A DNA stretch of 64,000 nt from the NCBI RefSeq assembly GCF_032854445.1, contig NW_027018051.1, forward strand, positions 1 to 64,000. Reading direction: 5' to 3'. The position numbers and the translations under genes are program-made. The notes under the pieces are model-generated. The model did no database searches. It was not told the DNA's origin and worked only from the letters and a program-made list of their open reading frames with translations. This document shows positions 1-10,569 of this stretch, piece after piece (position 1 is the first letter of the stretch; each line of letters begins with the position of its first letter). This stretch comes from Liolophura sinensis. Its lineage: Eukaryota > Mollusca > Polyplacophora > Chitonida > Chitonidae.

Positions 1-1699
1 TGCAAACCGCGTTGCTCTCCGACCAATACTTTTGGCTGTAGCAACAATTCAATGAATATTGATGTCATAATCACGTGCCCAGCAACGGCTCTTACTCCAT
101 GGAAACCAGGGATATTTGCAATTTTTTAACAGCTGCCGATGCCTGGCCCAATTCCGTATCTTTAGGCACCTTATAAATGTGGGTCAGTGTTTAGTTGTAC
201 TTTTTACAGCAGACTGTATCAAGTACCTTGTGTTTTTTATGTACAAATGGTGTGGTTTTTCTACACGTAGATAAAGACATTGAGATTGTCTTGGACTTAG
301 AAGTAAGACAATTGTTGGGTGAGTTAAATGGGCTTGGCGCAAAGATTTCAGGTCTTCTGAGCTACCGAAGGGCACATAACTTATAGTCAAAAGTTGAATA
401 TAGTAATGACCAGTCGCGATTGTACAGAGTACAGTGTAGCCGGTTTCAATTAACAAAAAGACCAGGTAAAAATGCAAAAGTGGAAAAACTGTTCCAGTGC
501 TACTAGTAAAAGGCTAATCCGACGTATTTTGTGACGAGAAATCGAATGGTGCAATCCGCGTTGCTCTCCGACCAATACTTTTGGCTGTAGCGACAATTGA
601 ATGATCATTTATGTCATAATCACGTGCGTAGCAACGGCTCTTACTCCATGGAAACCAGGGAAATTTGCAATTTTTCAACAGCTGCCGATGCCTGGCTCAA
701 TTCCGCATCATTTGGCACCTTATAAATGTGGGTCAGTGTTCAGTTGTACTTTTTACAGCAGACTGTGTCAAGGACCTTGCGTTTTTCATGTACAAATGGT
801 GTGGTTTTTTCTACACGTAGATAAAGACATTGAGATTGTCTTGCACTTAGAAGTAAGACAATTGCTGGGTGAGTTAAATGGGCTTAGCCCAAAGATTTGA
901 CGTCTTCTGGGCTACCGAAGGGCACATAACTTATAGTCAAAAGTTGAATATAGTAATGACCAGTCGCGATTGTACAGAGTACAGTGTAGCCGATTTCAAT
1001 TAACAAAAAGACCAGGTAAAAATGCAAAATTGGAAAAATTGTTCCAGTGCTGCTGGTAAGAGGCTAATCCGACGTATTTTGTGACGACAAATCGAATGGT
1101 GCAAACCGCGTTGCTGTCCGACCAATACTTTTCCCTGTAGTGACAATTGAATGATCATTTATGTCATAATCACGTGCACAGCAACGGCTCTTACTCCATG
1201 GAAACCAGGGAAATTTGCAATTTTTCAACAGCTGCCGATACCTGGCTCAATTCCGGATCTTTTGGCACCTTAATCATGTGGGTCTGTGGTCAGTTGTACT
1301 TTTTACAGCAGACTGTATCAAGTACCTTGTGTTTTTCACGTACAAATGGTGTGGTTTTTCTACACGTAGATAAAGACATTGAGATTGTCTTGCACTTAGA
1401 AGTAAGGCAATTGCTGGGTGAGTTAAATGGGCTTAGCCCAAAGATTTCAGGTCTTCTGGGCTACCGAAGGGCACATAACTTATAGTCAAAAGTTGAATAT
1501 AGTAATGACCAGTCGCGATTGTACAGAGTACAGTGTAGCCGATTTCAATTAACAAAAAGACCAGGCAAAAATGCAAAAGTGCGAAAACTGTTCCAGTGCT
1601 GCTGGTAAGAGGCTAATCCGACGTATTTTGTGACGAGAAATCGAATGGTGCAAACCGCCTTGCTCTCCGACCAATACTTTTGGCTGTAGTGACAATTGA
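1..1699. repeat. Left-edge monomers (partial copy plus 3)
   Basis: Positions 1-51 are the tail of a monomer cut by the window edge. Complete monomers follow at 52 (ATGAATATTGATG start, TAA-type), 601 (TAA-type) and 1151 (TCATG-like, AATCATGTGGGTCTGTGG). Spacing is 549-550 bp. These three do not form an obvious repeating order with each other and share class markers with copies scattered across the window. Nothing gene-like is present. Confidence 0.9.
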
Positions 1700-3339
1700 A
1701 TGATCATTTATGTCATAATCACGTGCCCAGCAACGGCTCTTACTCCATGGAAACCAGGGAAATTTGCAATTTTTCAACAGCTGCCGATGCCTGGCTCAAT
1801 TCCGCATCTTTTGGCACCTTACTGAAGTGGGTCAGTGTTCAGTTGTACTTTTTACAGCAGACTGTATCAAGTACCTTGTGTTTCTCACGTACAAATGGTG
1901 TGGTTTTTCTACACGTAGATAAAGACATTGAGATTGTCTTGCACTTAGAAGTAAGACAATTGCTGGGTGAGTTAAATGGGCTTAGCCCAAAGATTTCAGG
2001 TCTTCTGGGCTACCGAAGGGCACATAACTTATAGTCAAAAGTTGAATATAGTAATGACCAGTCGCGATTGTACAGAGTACAGTGTAGCCGATTTCAATTA
2101 ACAAAAAGACCAGGCAAAAATGCAAAAGTGCGAAAACTGTTCCAGTGCTGCTGGTAAGAGGCTAATCCGACGTATTTTGTGACGAGAATCGAATGGTGCA
2201 AACCGCGCTGCTCTCCGACCAATACTTTTGCCTGTAGCGACAACTGAATGATCATTTATGTCATAATCACGTGCACAGCAACGGCTCTTACTCCATGGAA
2301 ACCAGGGAAATTGGCAATTTTTCAACAGCTGCCGATGCCTGGCCCAATTCCGCATCTTTTGGCACCTTATAAATGTGGGTCAGTGTTTAGTTGTACTTTT
2401 TACAGCAGACTGTATCAAGTACCTTGTGTTTTTTATGTACAAATGGTGTGGTTTTTCTACACGTAGATAAAGACATTGAGATTGTCTTGGACTTAGAAGT
2501 AAGGCAATTGCTGGGTGAGTTAAATGGGCTTAGCCCAAAGATTTCAGATCTTCTGGGCTACCGAATGGCACATAACTTATAGTCAAAAGTTGAATATAGT
2601 AATGACCAGTCGCGATTGTACAGAGTACAGTGTAGCCGATTTCAATTAACAAAAAGACCAGGCAAAAATGCAAAAGTGGAAAAACTGTTCCAGTGCTGCT
2701 GGTAAGAGGCTAATCCGACGTATTTTGTGACGAGAAATCGAATGGTGCAAACCGCGTTGCTCTCCGACCAAAACGTTTGGCTGTAGCGACAATTGAATGA
2801 TCATTAATGTCATAATCACGTGCCCAGCAACGGCTCTTACTCCATGGAAACCAGGGAAATTGGCAATTTTTCAACAGCTGCCGATGCCTGGCCCAATTCT
2901 GCATCTTTTGGCACCTTATAAATGTGGGTCAGTGTTTAGTTGTACTTTTTACAGCAGACTGTATCAAGTACGTTGTGTTTTTCACGTACAAATGGTGTGG
3001 TTTTTTCTACACGTAGATAAAGACATTGAGATTGTCTTGGAGTAAGACAATTGCTGGATGAGTTAAATGGGCTTAGCCCAAAGATTTGACGTCTTCTGGG
3101 CTACCGAAGGGCACATAACTTCTAGTCAAAAGTTGAATATAGTAATGACCAGTCGCGATTGTACAGAGTACAGTGTAGCCGATTTCAATTAACAAAAAGA
3201 CCAGGCAAAAATGCAAAAGTGCGAAAACTGTTCCAGTGCTGCTGGTAAAAGGCTAATCCGACGTATTTTGTGACGAGAAATCGAATGGTGCAAACCGCCT
3301 TGCTCTCCGACCAATACTTTTGGCTGTAGTGACAATTGA
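1700..3339. repeat. Three-monomer block repeated at 6184-7823
   Basis: Monomers at 1700 (CTG), 2248 (TAA) and 2797 (TAA with a 7-bp deletion) match 6184, 6733 and 7282 in order and in private variants, at an offset of 4484-4485 bp. Shared markers include CGACAACTGA before the second monomer, CAGATCTTCTGG with CCGAATGGCAC in its hairpin region, and ACCAAAACGTTTGG before the third. The match ends inside the third monomer near 3210/7690, where the two copies switch to different A-rich variants. That is the expected trace of an unequal exchange. Confidence 0.85.
2797..3339 (+). repeat. 543-bp monomer lacking ACTTAGA before block B
   Basis: At 3039-3046 the sequence reads GGAGTAAG where normal monomers read GGACTTAGAAGTAAG, so 7 bp (ACTTAGA) are missing. 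One extra T in the preceding T-tract gives 543 bp. Block B is present once. This is the sequence expected if the two B copies of a doubled-block monomer recombine. Confidence 0.9.
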
Positions 3340-4986
3340 ATGATCATTTATGTCATAATCACGTGCCCAGCAACGGCTCTTACTCCATGGAAACCAGGGA
3401 AATTTGCAATTTTTCAACAGCTGCCGATGCCTGGCTCAATTCCGCATCTTTTGGCACCTTACTGAAGTGGGTCAGTGTTCAGTTGTACTTTTTACAGCAG
3501 ACTGTATCAAGTACCTTGTGTTTCTCACGTACAAATGGTGTGGTTTTTCTACACGTAGATAAAGACATTGAGATTGTCTTGCACTTAGAAGTAAGACAAT
3601 TGCTGGGTGAGTTAAATGGGCTTAGCCCAAAGATTTGACGTCTTCTGGGCTACCGAAAGGCACATAACTTATAGTCAAAAGTTGAATATAGTAATGACCA
3701 GTCGCGATTGTACAGAGTACAGTGTAGCCGATTTCAATTATCAAAAAGACCAGGCAAAAATGCAAAAGTGGAAAAACTGTTCCAGTGCTGCTGCTAAGAG
3801 GCTAATCCGACGTATTTTGTGACGAGAAATCGAATGGTGCAAACCGCGTTGCTCTCCGACCAAAACGTTTCGCTGTAGCGACAATTGAATGATCATTAAT
3901 GTCATAATCACGTGCCCAGCAACGGCTCTTACTCCATGGAAACCAGGGATATTTGCAATTTTTTAACAGCTGCCGATGCCTGGCCCAATTCCGCACCTTT
4001 TGGCACCTTATAAATGTGGGTCAGTGTTTAGTTGTACTTTTTACAGCAGACTGTATCAAGTACCTTGTGTTTTTCACGTACAAATGCTGTGGCTTTTCTA
4101 CACGTAGATAAAGACATTGAGATTGTCTTGGACTTAGAAGTAAGACAATTGCTGGGTGAGTTAAATGGGCTTAGCCCAAAGATTTGACGTCTTCTGGGCT
4201 ACCGAAGGGCACATAACTTATAGTCAAAAGTTGAATATAGCAATGACCAGTCGCGATTGTACAGAGTACAGTGTAGCCGATTTCAATTAACAAAAAGACC
4301 AGGCAAAAATGCAAAATTGGAAAAATTGTTCCAGTGCTGCTGGTAAGAGGCTAATCCGACGTATTTTGTGACGACAAATCGAATGGTGCAAACCGCGTTG
4401 CTCTCCGACCAATACTTTTGCCTGTAGCGACAATTGAATGATCATTTATGTCATAATCACGTGCACAGCAACGGCTCTTACTCCATGGAAACCAGGAAAA
4501 TTGGCAATTTTTCAACAGCTGCCGATACCTGGCTCAATTCCGCATCTTTTGGCACCTTATAAATGTGGGTCTGTGTTCAGTTGTACTTTTTACAGCAGAC
4601 TGTATCAAGTACCTTGTGTTTTTTATGTACAAATGGTGTGGTTTTTCTACACGTAGATAAAGACATTGAGATTGTCTTGGACTGAGAAGTAAGACAATTG
4701 CCGGGTGAGTTAAATTTGCTTAGCCCAAAGATTTCACGTCTTCTGGGCTACCGACGGGCACATAACTTATAGTCAAAAGTTGAATATAGTAATGACCAGT
4801 CGCGATTGTACAGAGTACAGTGTAGCCGATTTCAATTAACAAAAAGACCAGGTAAAAGTGCAAAACTGGAAAAACTGTTCCAGTGCTGCTGGTAAGAGGC
4901 TAATCCGACGTATTTTGTGACGAGAAATCGAATGGTGCAAACCGCGTTGCTCTCCGACCAATACTTTTGGCTGTAGTGACAATTGA
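3340..4986. repeat. Three-monomer block (CTG, TAA, TAA) seen four times
   Basis: Monomers 3340, 3889 and 4438 correspond to 12415/12964/13513 (offset 9075 bp), 27346/27888/28437 and 59005/59551/60103. Markers are AATTATCAAAAAG near the end of the first, AAAACGTTTCGCTG before the second, ATATAGCAATG in the second, and GACTGAGAAG with AAATTTGCTTAG in the third. The recurrence shows this trio moves or amplifies as one unit. Confidence 0.87.
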
Positions 4987-5535
4987 ATGATCATTTATGT
5001 CATAATCACGTGCCCAGCAACGGCTCTTACTCCATGGAAACCAGGGAAATTGGCAATTTTTCAACAGCTGCCGATGCCTGGCTCAATTCCGCATCTTTTG
5101 GCACCTTACTGAAGTGGGTCAGTGTTCAGTTGTACTTTTTACAGCAGACTGTATCAAGAACCTTGTGTTTCTCACGTACAAATGGTGTGGTTTTTCTACA
5201 CGTAGACAAAGACATTGAGATTGTCTTGCACTTAGAAGTAAGGCAATTGCTGGGTGAGTTAAATGGGCTTAGCCCAAAGATTTGACGTCTTCTGGGCTAC
5301 CGAAGGGCACATAACTTATAGTCAAAAGTTGAATATAGTAATGACCAGTCGCGATTGTACAGAGTACAGTGTAGCCGATTTCAATTAACAAAAAGACCAG
5401 GCAAAAATGCAAAAGTGCGAAAACTGTTCCAGTGCTGCTGGTAAGAGGCTAATCCGACGTATTTTGTGACAAAAAATCGAATGGTGCAAACCGCGTTGCT
5501 CTCCGACCAATACTTTTGGCTGTAGTAACAATTGA

Positions 5536-6183
5536 ATGATCATTTATGTCATAATCACGTGCACAGCAACGGCTCTTACTCCATGGAAACCAGGGAAATT
5601 GGCAATTTTTCAACACCTGCCGATACCTGGCCCAATTCCGCATCTTTTGGCACCTTATAAATGTGGGTCAGTGTTTAGTTGTACTTTTTACAGCAGACTG
5701 TATCAAGTACCTTGTGTTTTTCACGTACAAATGGTGTGGTTTTTCTACACGTAGATAAAGACATTGAGAGTGTCTTGGAGTAAGACAATTGCTGGGTGAG
5801 TTAAATGGGCTTAGCCCAAAGATTTGACGTCTTCTGGGCTACCGAAGGGCACATAACTTATAGTCAAAAGTTGAATAACTTAGAAGTAAGACAATTGCTG
5901 GGTGAGTTAAATGGGCTTAGCCCAAAGATTTCAGGTCTTCTGGGCTACCGAAGGGCACATAACTTATAGTCAAAAGTTGAATATAGTAATGACCAGTCGC
6001 GATTGTACAGAGTACAGTGTAGCCGATTTCAATTAACAAAAAGACCAGGCAAAAATGCAAAAGTGCGAAAACTGTTCCAGTGCTGCTGGTAAGAGGCTAA
6101 TCCGACGTATTTTGTGACGAGAAATCGAATGGTGCAAACCGCCTTGCTCTCCGACCAATACTTTTGGCTGTAGTGACAATTGA
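5536..6183 (+). repeat. 648-bp monomer with doubled 99-bp block
   Basis: Block B (from AGTAAGACAATT to AGTTGAATA, 99 bp) occurs at 5779-5877 and again at 5885-5983. Between them is ACTTAGA (5878-5884), the 7 bp that normally precede B but are missing before the first copy (TTGGAGTAAG). The monomer is therefore 549 - 7 + 106 = 648 bp. The first copy has loop GACG and the second CAGG in the hairpin, so the two B copies are not recent identical duplicates of each other. Confidence 0.93.
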
Positions 6184-6198
6184 ATGATCATTTATGTC
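6175..6198 (+). other. Dyad at monomer phase point, canonical form (example)
   Basis: The 24-bp interval starts with GAC and ends with GTC and is centred on a perfect 10-bp palindrome, AATGATCATT (6183-6192), with its centre between 6187 and 6188. Most TAA-, CTG- and TCA-type monomers carry this form. Monomers at 44352, 49291 and 52676 break it (GCATGATTATT). Confidence 0.75.
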
Positions 6199-6201
6199 AT
6201 A

Positions 6202-6209
6202 ATCACGTG
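6202..6209 (+). promoter_or_regulatory. CACGTG E-box-like palindrome (example of per-monomer site)
   Basis: ATCACGTG follows the phase ATG by about 18 bp in most monomers. CACGTG is the core site of bHLH factors such as Cbf1/USF, and ATCACGTG fits the RTCACRTG pattern of the budding-yeast CDEI centromere element. Class D monomers carry ATCATGTG, and 41595, 45999 and 46546 carry ATCACATG. Binding is unproven; the site is reported because it is regular and mostly intact. Confidence 0.4.
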
Positions 6210-6467
6210 CCCAGCAACGGCTCTTACTCCATGGAAACCAGGGAAATTTGCAATTTTTCAACAGCTGCCGATGCCTGGCTCAATTCCGCATCTTTTGGCA
6301 CCTTACTGAAGTGGGTCAGTGTTCAGTTGTACTTTTTACAGCAGACTGTATCAAGTACCTTGTGTTTCTCACGTACAAATGGTGTGGTTTTTCTACACGT
6401 AGATAAAGACATTGAGATTGTCTTGCACTTAGAAGTAAGACAATTGCTGGGTGAGTTAAATGGGCTT

Positions 6468-6495
6468 AGCCCAAAGATTTCAGGTCTTCTGGGCT
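6468..6495 (+). other. Conserved imperfect hairpin (example copy)
   Basis: AGCCCAAAGA at 6468-6477 can pair with TCTTCTGGGCT at 6485-6495: four pairs (AAGA/TCTT), one bulged C, then six pairs (AGCCCA/TGGGCT), around a 7-base loop (TTTCAGG). The same element is at 886-913 (loop TTTGACG) and lies about 285 bp after the phase ATG in essentially every monomer. The arms hardly change between copies while the loop varies. A rival shorter stem, GGGCTTAGCCC, overlaps its left arm. Confidence 0.75.
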
Positions 6496-7281
6496 ACCGA
6501 AGGGCACATAACTTATAGTCAAAAGTTGAATATAGTAATGACCAGTCGCGATTGTACAGAGTACAGTGTAGCCGATTTCAATTAACAAAAAGACCAGGCA
6601 AAAATGCAAAAGTGCGAAAACTGTTCCAGTGCTGCTGGTAAGAGGCTAATCCGACGTATTTTGTGACGAGAAATCGAATGGTGCAAACCGCGCTGCTCTC
6701 CGACCAATACTTTTGCCTGTAGCGACAACTGAATGATCATTTATGTCATAATCACGTGCACAGCAACGGCTCTTACTCCATGGAAACCAGGGAAATTGGC
6801 AATTTTTCAACAGCTGCCGATGCCTGGCCCAATTCCGCATCTTTTGGCACCTTATAAATGTGGGTCAGTGTTTAGTTGTACTTTTTACAGCAGACTGTAT
6901 CAAGTACCTTGTGTTTTTTATGTACAAATGGTGTGGTTTTTCTACACGTAGATAAAGACATTGAGATTGTCTTGGACTTAGAAGTAAGGCAATTGCTGGG
7001 TGAGTTAAATGGGCTTAGCCCAAAGATTTCAGATCTTCTGGGCTACCGAATGGCACATAACTTATAGTCAAAAGTTGAATATAGTAATGACCAGTCGCGA
7101 TTGTACAGAGTACAGTGTAGCCGATTTCAATTAACAAAAAGACCAGGCAAAAATGCAAAAGTGGAAAAACTGTTCCAGTGCTGCTGGTAAGAGGCTAATC
7201 CGACGTATTTTGTGACGAGAAATCGAATGGTGCAAACCGCGTTGCTCTCCGACCAAAACGTTTGGCTGTAGCGACAATTGA

Positions 7282-7823
7282 ATGATCATTAATGTCATAA
7301 TCACGTGCCCAGCAACGGCTCTTACTCCATGGAAACCAGGGAAATTGGCAATTTTTCAACAGCTGCCGATGCCTGGCCCAATTCTGCATCTTTTGGCACC
7401 TTATAAATGTGGGTCAGTGTTTAGTTGTACTTTTTACAGCAGACTGTATCAAGTACCTTGTGTTTTTCACGTACAAATGGTGTGGTTTTTCTACACGTAG
7501 ATAAAGACATTGAGATTGTCTTGGAGTAAGACAATTGCTGGATGAGTTAAATGGGCTTAGCCCAAAGATTTGACGTCTTCTGGGCTACCGAAGGGCACAT
7601 AACTTCTAGTCAAAAGTTGAATATAGTAATGACCAGTCGCGATTGTACAGAGTACAGTGTAGCCGATTTCAATTAACAAAAAGACCAGGCAAAAATGCAA
7701 AATTGGAAAAATTCTTCCAGTGCTGCTGGTAAGAGGCTAATCCGACGTATTTTGTGACGAGAAATCGAATGGTGCAAACCGCGTTGCTCTCCGACCAATA
7801 CTTTTGCCTGTAGCGACAATTGA
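7282..7823 (+). repeat. 542-bp monomer lacking ACTTAGA before block B
   Basis: It has the same 7-bp loss as 2797 (GGAGTAAG at 7523-7530) and a single block B. Its front half matches the doubled-block monomer at 11767. It shares CTGGATGAG and CATAACTTCTAG in block B with 2797, so the two are copies of one event. Confidence 0.9.
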
Positions 7824-10020
7824 ATGATCATTTATGTCATAATCACGTGCCCAGCAACGGCTCTTACTCCATGGAAACCAGGGAAATTGGCAATTTTTCA
7901 ACAGCTGCCGATGCCTGGCTCAATTCCGCATCTTTTGGCACCTTATTCATGTGGGTCTGTGGTCAGTTGTACTTTTTACAGCAGACTGTATCAAGTACCT
8001 TGTGTTTTTCACGTACAAATGGTGTGGTTTTTCTACACGTAGACAAAGACATTGAGATTGTCTTGCACTTAGAAGTAAGACAATTGCTGGGTGAGTTAAA
8101 TGGGCTTAGCCCAAAGATTTGACGTCTTCTGGGCTACCGAAGGGCACATAACTTATAGTCAAAAGTTGAATATAGTAATGACCAGTCGCGATTGTACAGA
8201 GTACAGTGTAGCCGATTTCAATTAACAAAAAGACCAGGCAAAAATGCAAAAGTGCGAAAACTGTTCCAGTGCTGCTGGTAAAAGGCTAATCCGACGTATT
8301 TTGTGACGAGAAATCGAATGGTGCAAACCGCCTTGCTCTCCGACCAATACTTTTGGCTGTAGTGACAACTGAATGATCATTTATGTCATAATCACGTGCC
8401 CAGCAACGGCTCTTACTCCATGGAAACCAGGGAAATTTGCAATTTTTCAACAGCTGCCGATGCCTGGCTCAATTCCGCATCTTTTGGCACCTTACTGAAG
8501 TGGGTCAGTGTTCAGTTGTACTTTTTACAGCAGACTGTATCAAGTACCTTGTGTTTCTCACGTACAAATGGTGTGGTTTTTCTACACGTAGATAAAGACA
8601 TTGAGATTGTCTTGGACTTAGAAGTAAGACAATTGCTGGGTGAGTTAAATGGGCTTAGCCCAAAGATTTGACGTCTTCTGGGCTACCGAAGGGCACATAA
8701 CTTATAGTCAAAAGTTGAATATAGCAATGACCAGTCGCGATTGTACAGAGTACAGTGTAGCCGATTTCAATTAACAAAAAGACCAGGCAAAAATGCAAAA
8801 TTGGAAAAATTGTTCCAGTGCTGCTGGTAAGAGGCTAATCCGACGTATTTTGTGACGACAAATCGAATGGTGCAAACCGCGTTGCTCTCCGACCAATACT
8901 TTTGCCTGTAGCGACAATTGAATGATCATTTATGTCATAATCACGTGCACAGCAACGGCTCTTACTCCATGGAAACCAGGAAAATTGGCAATTTTTTCAA
9001 CAGCTGCCGATACCTGGCTCAATTCCGCATCTTTGGCACCTTATAAATGTGGGTCTGTGGTCAGTTGTACTTTTTACAGCAGACTGTATCAAGTACCTTG
9101 TGTTTTTTATGTACAAATGGTGTGGTTTTTCTACACGTAGATAAAGACATTGAGATTGTCTTGGACTGAGAAGTAAGACAATTGCTGGGTGAGTTAAATT
9201 TGCTTAGCCCAAAGATTTCACGTCTTCTGGGCTACCGACGGGCACATAACTTATAGTCAAAAGTTGAATATAGTAATGACCAGTCGCGATTGTACAGAGT
9301 ACAGTGTAGCCGATTTCAATTAACAAAAAGACCAGGTAAAAGTGCAAAACTGGAAAAACTGTTCCAGTGCTGCTGGTAAGAGGCTAATCCGACGTATTTT
9401 GTGACGAGAAATCGAATGGTGCAAACCGCGTTGCTCTCCGACCAATACTTTTGGCTGTAGTGACAATTGAATGATCATTTATGTCATAATCACGTGCACA
9501 GCAACGGCTCTTACTCCATGGAAACCAGGGAAATTGGCAATTTTTCAACAGCTGCCGATGCCTGGCCCAATTCCGCATCTTTTGGCACCTTATAAATGTG
9601 GGTCAGTGTTTAGTTGTACTTTTTACAGCAGACTGTATCAAGTACCTTGTGTTTTTTATGTACAAATGGTGTGGTTTTTCTACACGTAGATAAAGACATT
9701 GAGATTGTCTTGCACTTAGAAGTAAGGCAATTGCTGGGTGAGTTAAATGGGCTTAGCCCAAAGATTTCAGATCTTCTGGGCTACCGAATGGCACATAACT
9801 TATAGGCAAAAGTTGAATATAGTAATGACCAGTCGCGATTGTACAGAGTACAGTGTAGCCGATTTCAATTAACAAAAAGACCAGGCAAAAACGCAAAATT
9901 GGAAAAAATTCTTCCAGTGCTGCTGGTAAGAGGGTAATCCGACGTATTTTGTGACGAGAAATCGAATGGTGCAAACCGCGTTGCTCTCCGACCAATACTT
10001 TTGCCTGTAGCGACAATTGA
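7824..10020. repeat. Four-monomer block including a chimeric monomer
   Basis: Monomers are at 7824 (TCA), 8373 (CTG front with TAA-type rear), 8922 (TAA with TCTGTGG) and 9471 (TAA, CAGATCTTCTGG / CCGAATGGCAC / TATAGGCAAAAG). The pair 8922-9471 matches 60103-60654 and 62947-63496 near the right end, except for private point variants there. All spacing is 549-550 bp. Confidence 0.85.
8373..8921 (+). repeat. Chimeric monomer: CTG-type front, TAA-type rear
   Basis: The front (CGTGCCCAGC, AAATTTGCAA, ACTGAAG, TTTCTCACG) matches monomer 3340. The rear (GGACTTAG, CCGAAGGGC, ATATAGCAATG, AATTGGAAAAATTG, GACGACAAATC) matches the next monomer, 3889. The switch falls between the last front marker (C at 8557) and the first rear marker (G at 8615). 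Exchange there would fuse 3340 and 3889 and remove one monomer length. Confidence 0.82.
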
Positions 10021-10569
10021 ATGATCATTTATGTCATAATCACGTGCACAGCAACGGCTCTTACTCCATGGAAACCAGGGAAATTTGCAATTTTTCAACA
10101 GCTGCCGATGCCTGGCTCAATTCCGCATCTTTTGGCACCTTACTGAAGTGGGTCAGTGTTCAGTTGTACTTTTTACAGCAGACTGTATCAAGAACCTTGT
10201 GTTTCTCACGTACAAATGGTGTGGTTTTTCTACACGTAGACAAAGACATTGAGATTGTCTTGCACTTAGAAGTAAGGCAATTGCTGGGTGAGTTAAATGG
10301 GCTTAGCCCAAAGATTTGACGTCTTCTGGGCTACCGAAGGGCACATAACTTATAGTCAAAAGTTGAATATAGTAATGACCAGTCGCGATTGTACAGAGTA
10401 CAGTGTAGCCGATTTCAATTAACAAAAAGACCAGGCAAAAATGCAAAAGTGCGAAAACTGTTCCAGTGCTGCTGGTAAGAGGCTAATCCGACGTATTTTG
10501 TGACAAAAAATCGAATGGTGCAAACCGCGTTGCTCTCCGACCAATACTTTTGGCTGTAGTGACAATTGA

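Larger units (their letters stand above)
6184..6732 (+). repeat. Reference monomer (CTG-type, 549 bp)
   Basis: This clean copy serves as a map of the unit. Offsets from the phase ATG are: 0, inside a 10-bp palindrome (AATGATCATT, 6183-6192); +20, CACGTG (6204-6209); +50, CCATGG; about +80, a T-tract before CAGCTG; +121, the class-defining variable site (here ACTGAAG, 6305-6311); about +165 to +220, a series of T-tracts; +284, a hairpin (6468-6495); about +355 to +380, TCGCGA and a GTACAGA/GTACAGT direct repeat; about +420 to +445, a variable A-rich stretch; about +465 to +549, a nearly invariant end including CCGACGTATTTTGTGACGAG. By hand it has 236 G+C in 549 bp (43%) and 19 CpG. Confidence 0.9.
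4987..7823. repeat. Five-monomer block containing a 99-bp duplication
   Basis: Monomers are at 4987 (CTG, marker CAAGAACCTTG), 5536 (TAA with doubled block), 6184 (CTG), 6733 (TAA) and 7282 (TAA, 7-bp deletion). The first four match 49840-52127 and 53766-56063 in order. A private tail, GTGACAAAAAATCG near 5467, precedes the duplicated monomer here and in five other places (near 10501, 50330, 54246, 57095 and 62230). Confidence 0.85.

Noticed and set aside
592-864. Ancient dimer: GACAATTG occurs twice per monomer (592-599 and 857-864)
   Set aside because: The spacing is 265 bp, not half of 549, and the flanking sequences do not align beyond the 8-mer.
1147-1485. Recurrent 100-112-codon ORF beginning NDHLCHNH, found on the + strand in many monomers
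   Set aside because: It has no ATG at its start (only TTG), with in-frame TGA or TAG directly upstream. Its end depends on whether the hairpin loop is GACG (stop) or CAGG (open). Two other frames of the same DNA are also open for 60-75 codons, indels break it freely, and the variants do not favour silent changes by eye. One chance open frame copied over 100 times is not independent evidence.
9753-10028. Minus-strand ORFs of 60-114 codons (for example 55797-56141)
   Set aside because: They overlap the plus-strand frames of the same repeat, cross monomer boundaries, differ in extent between near-identical copies, and resemble no protein family I recognise.
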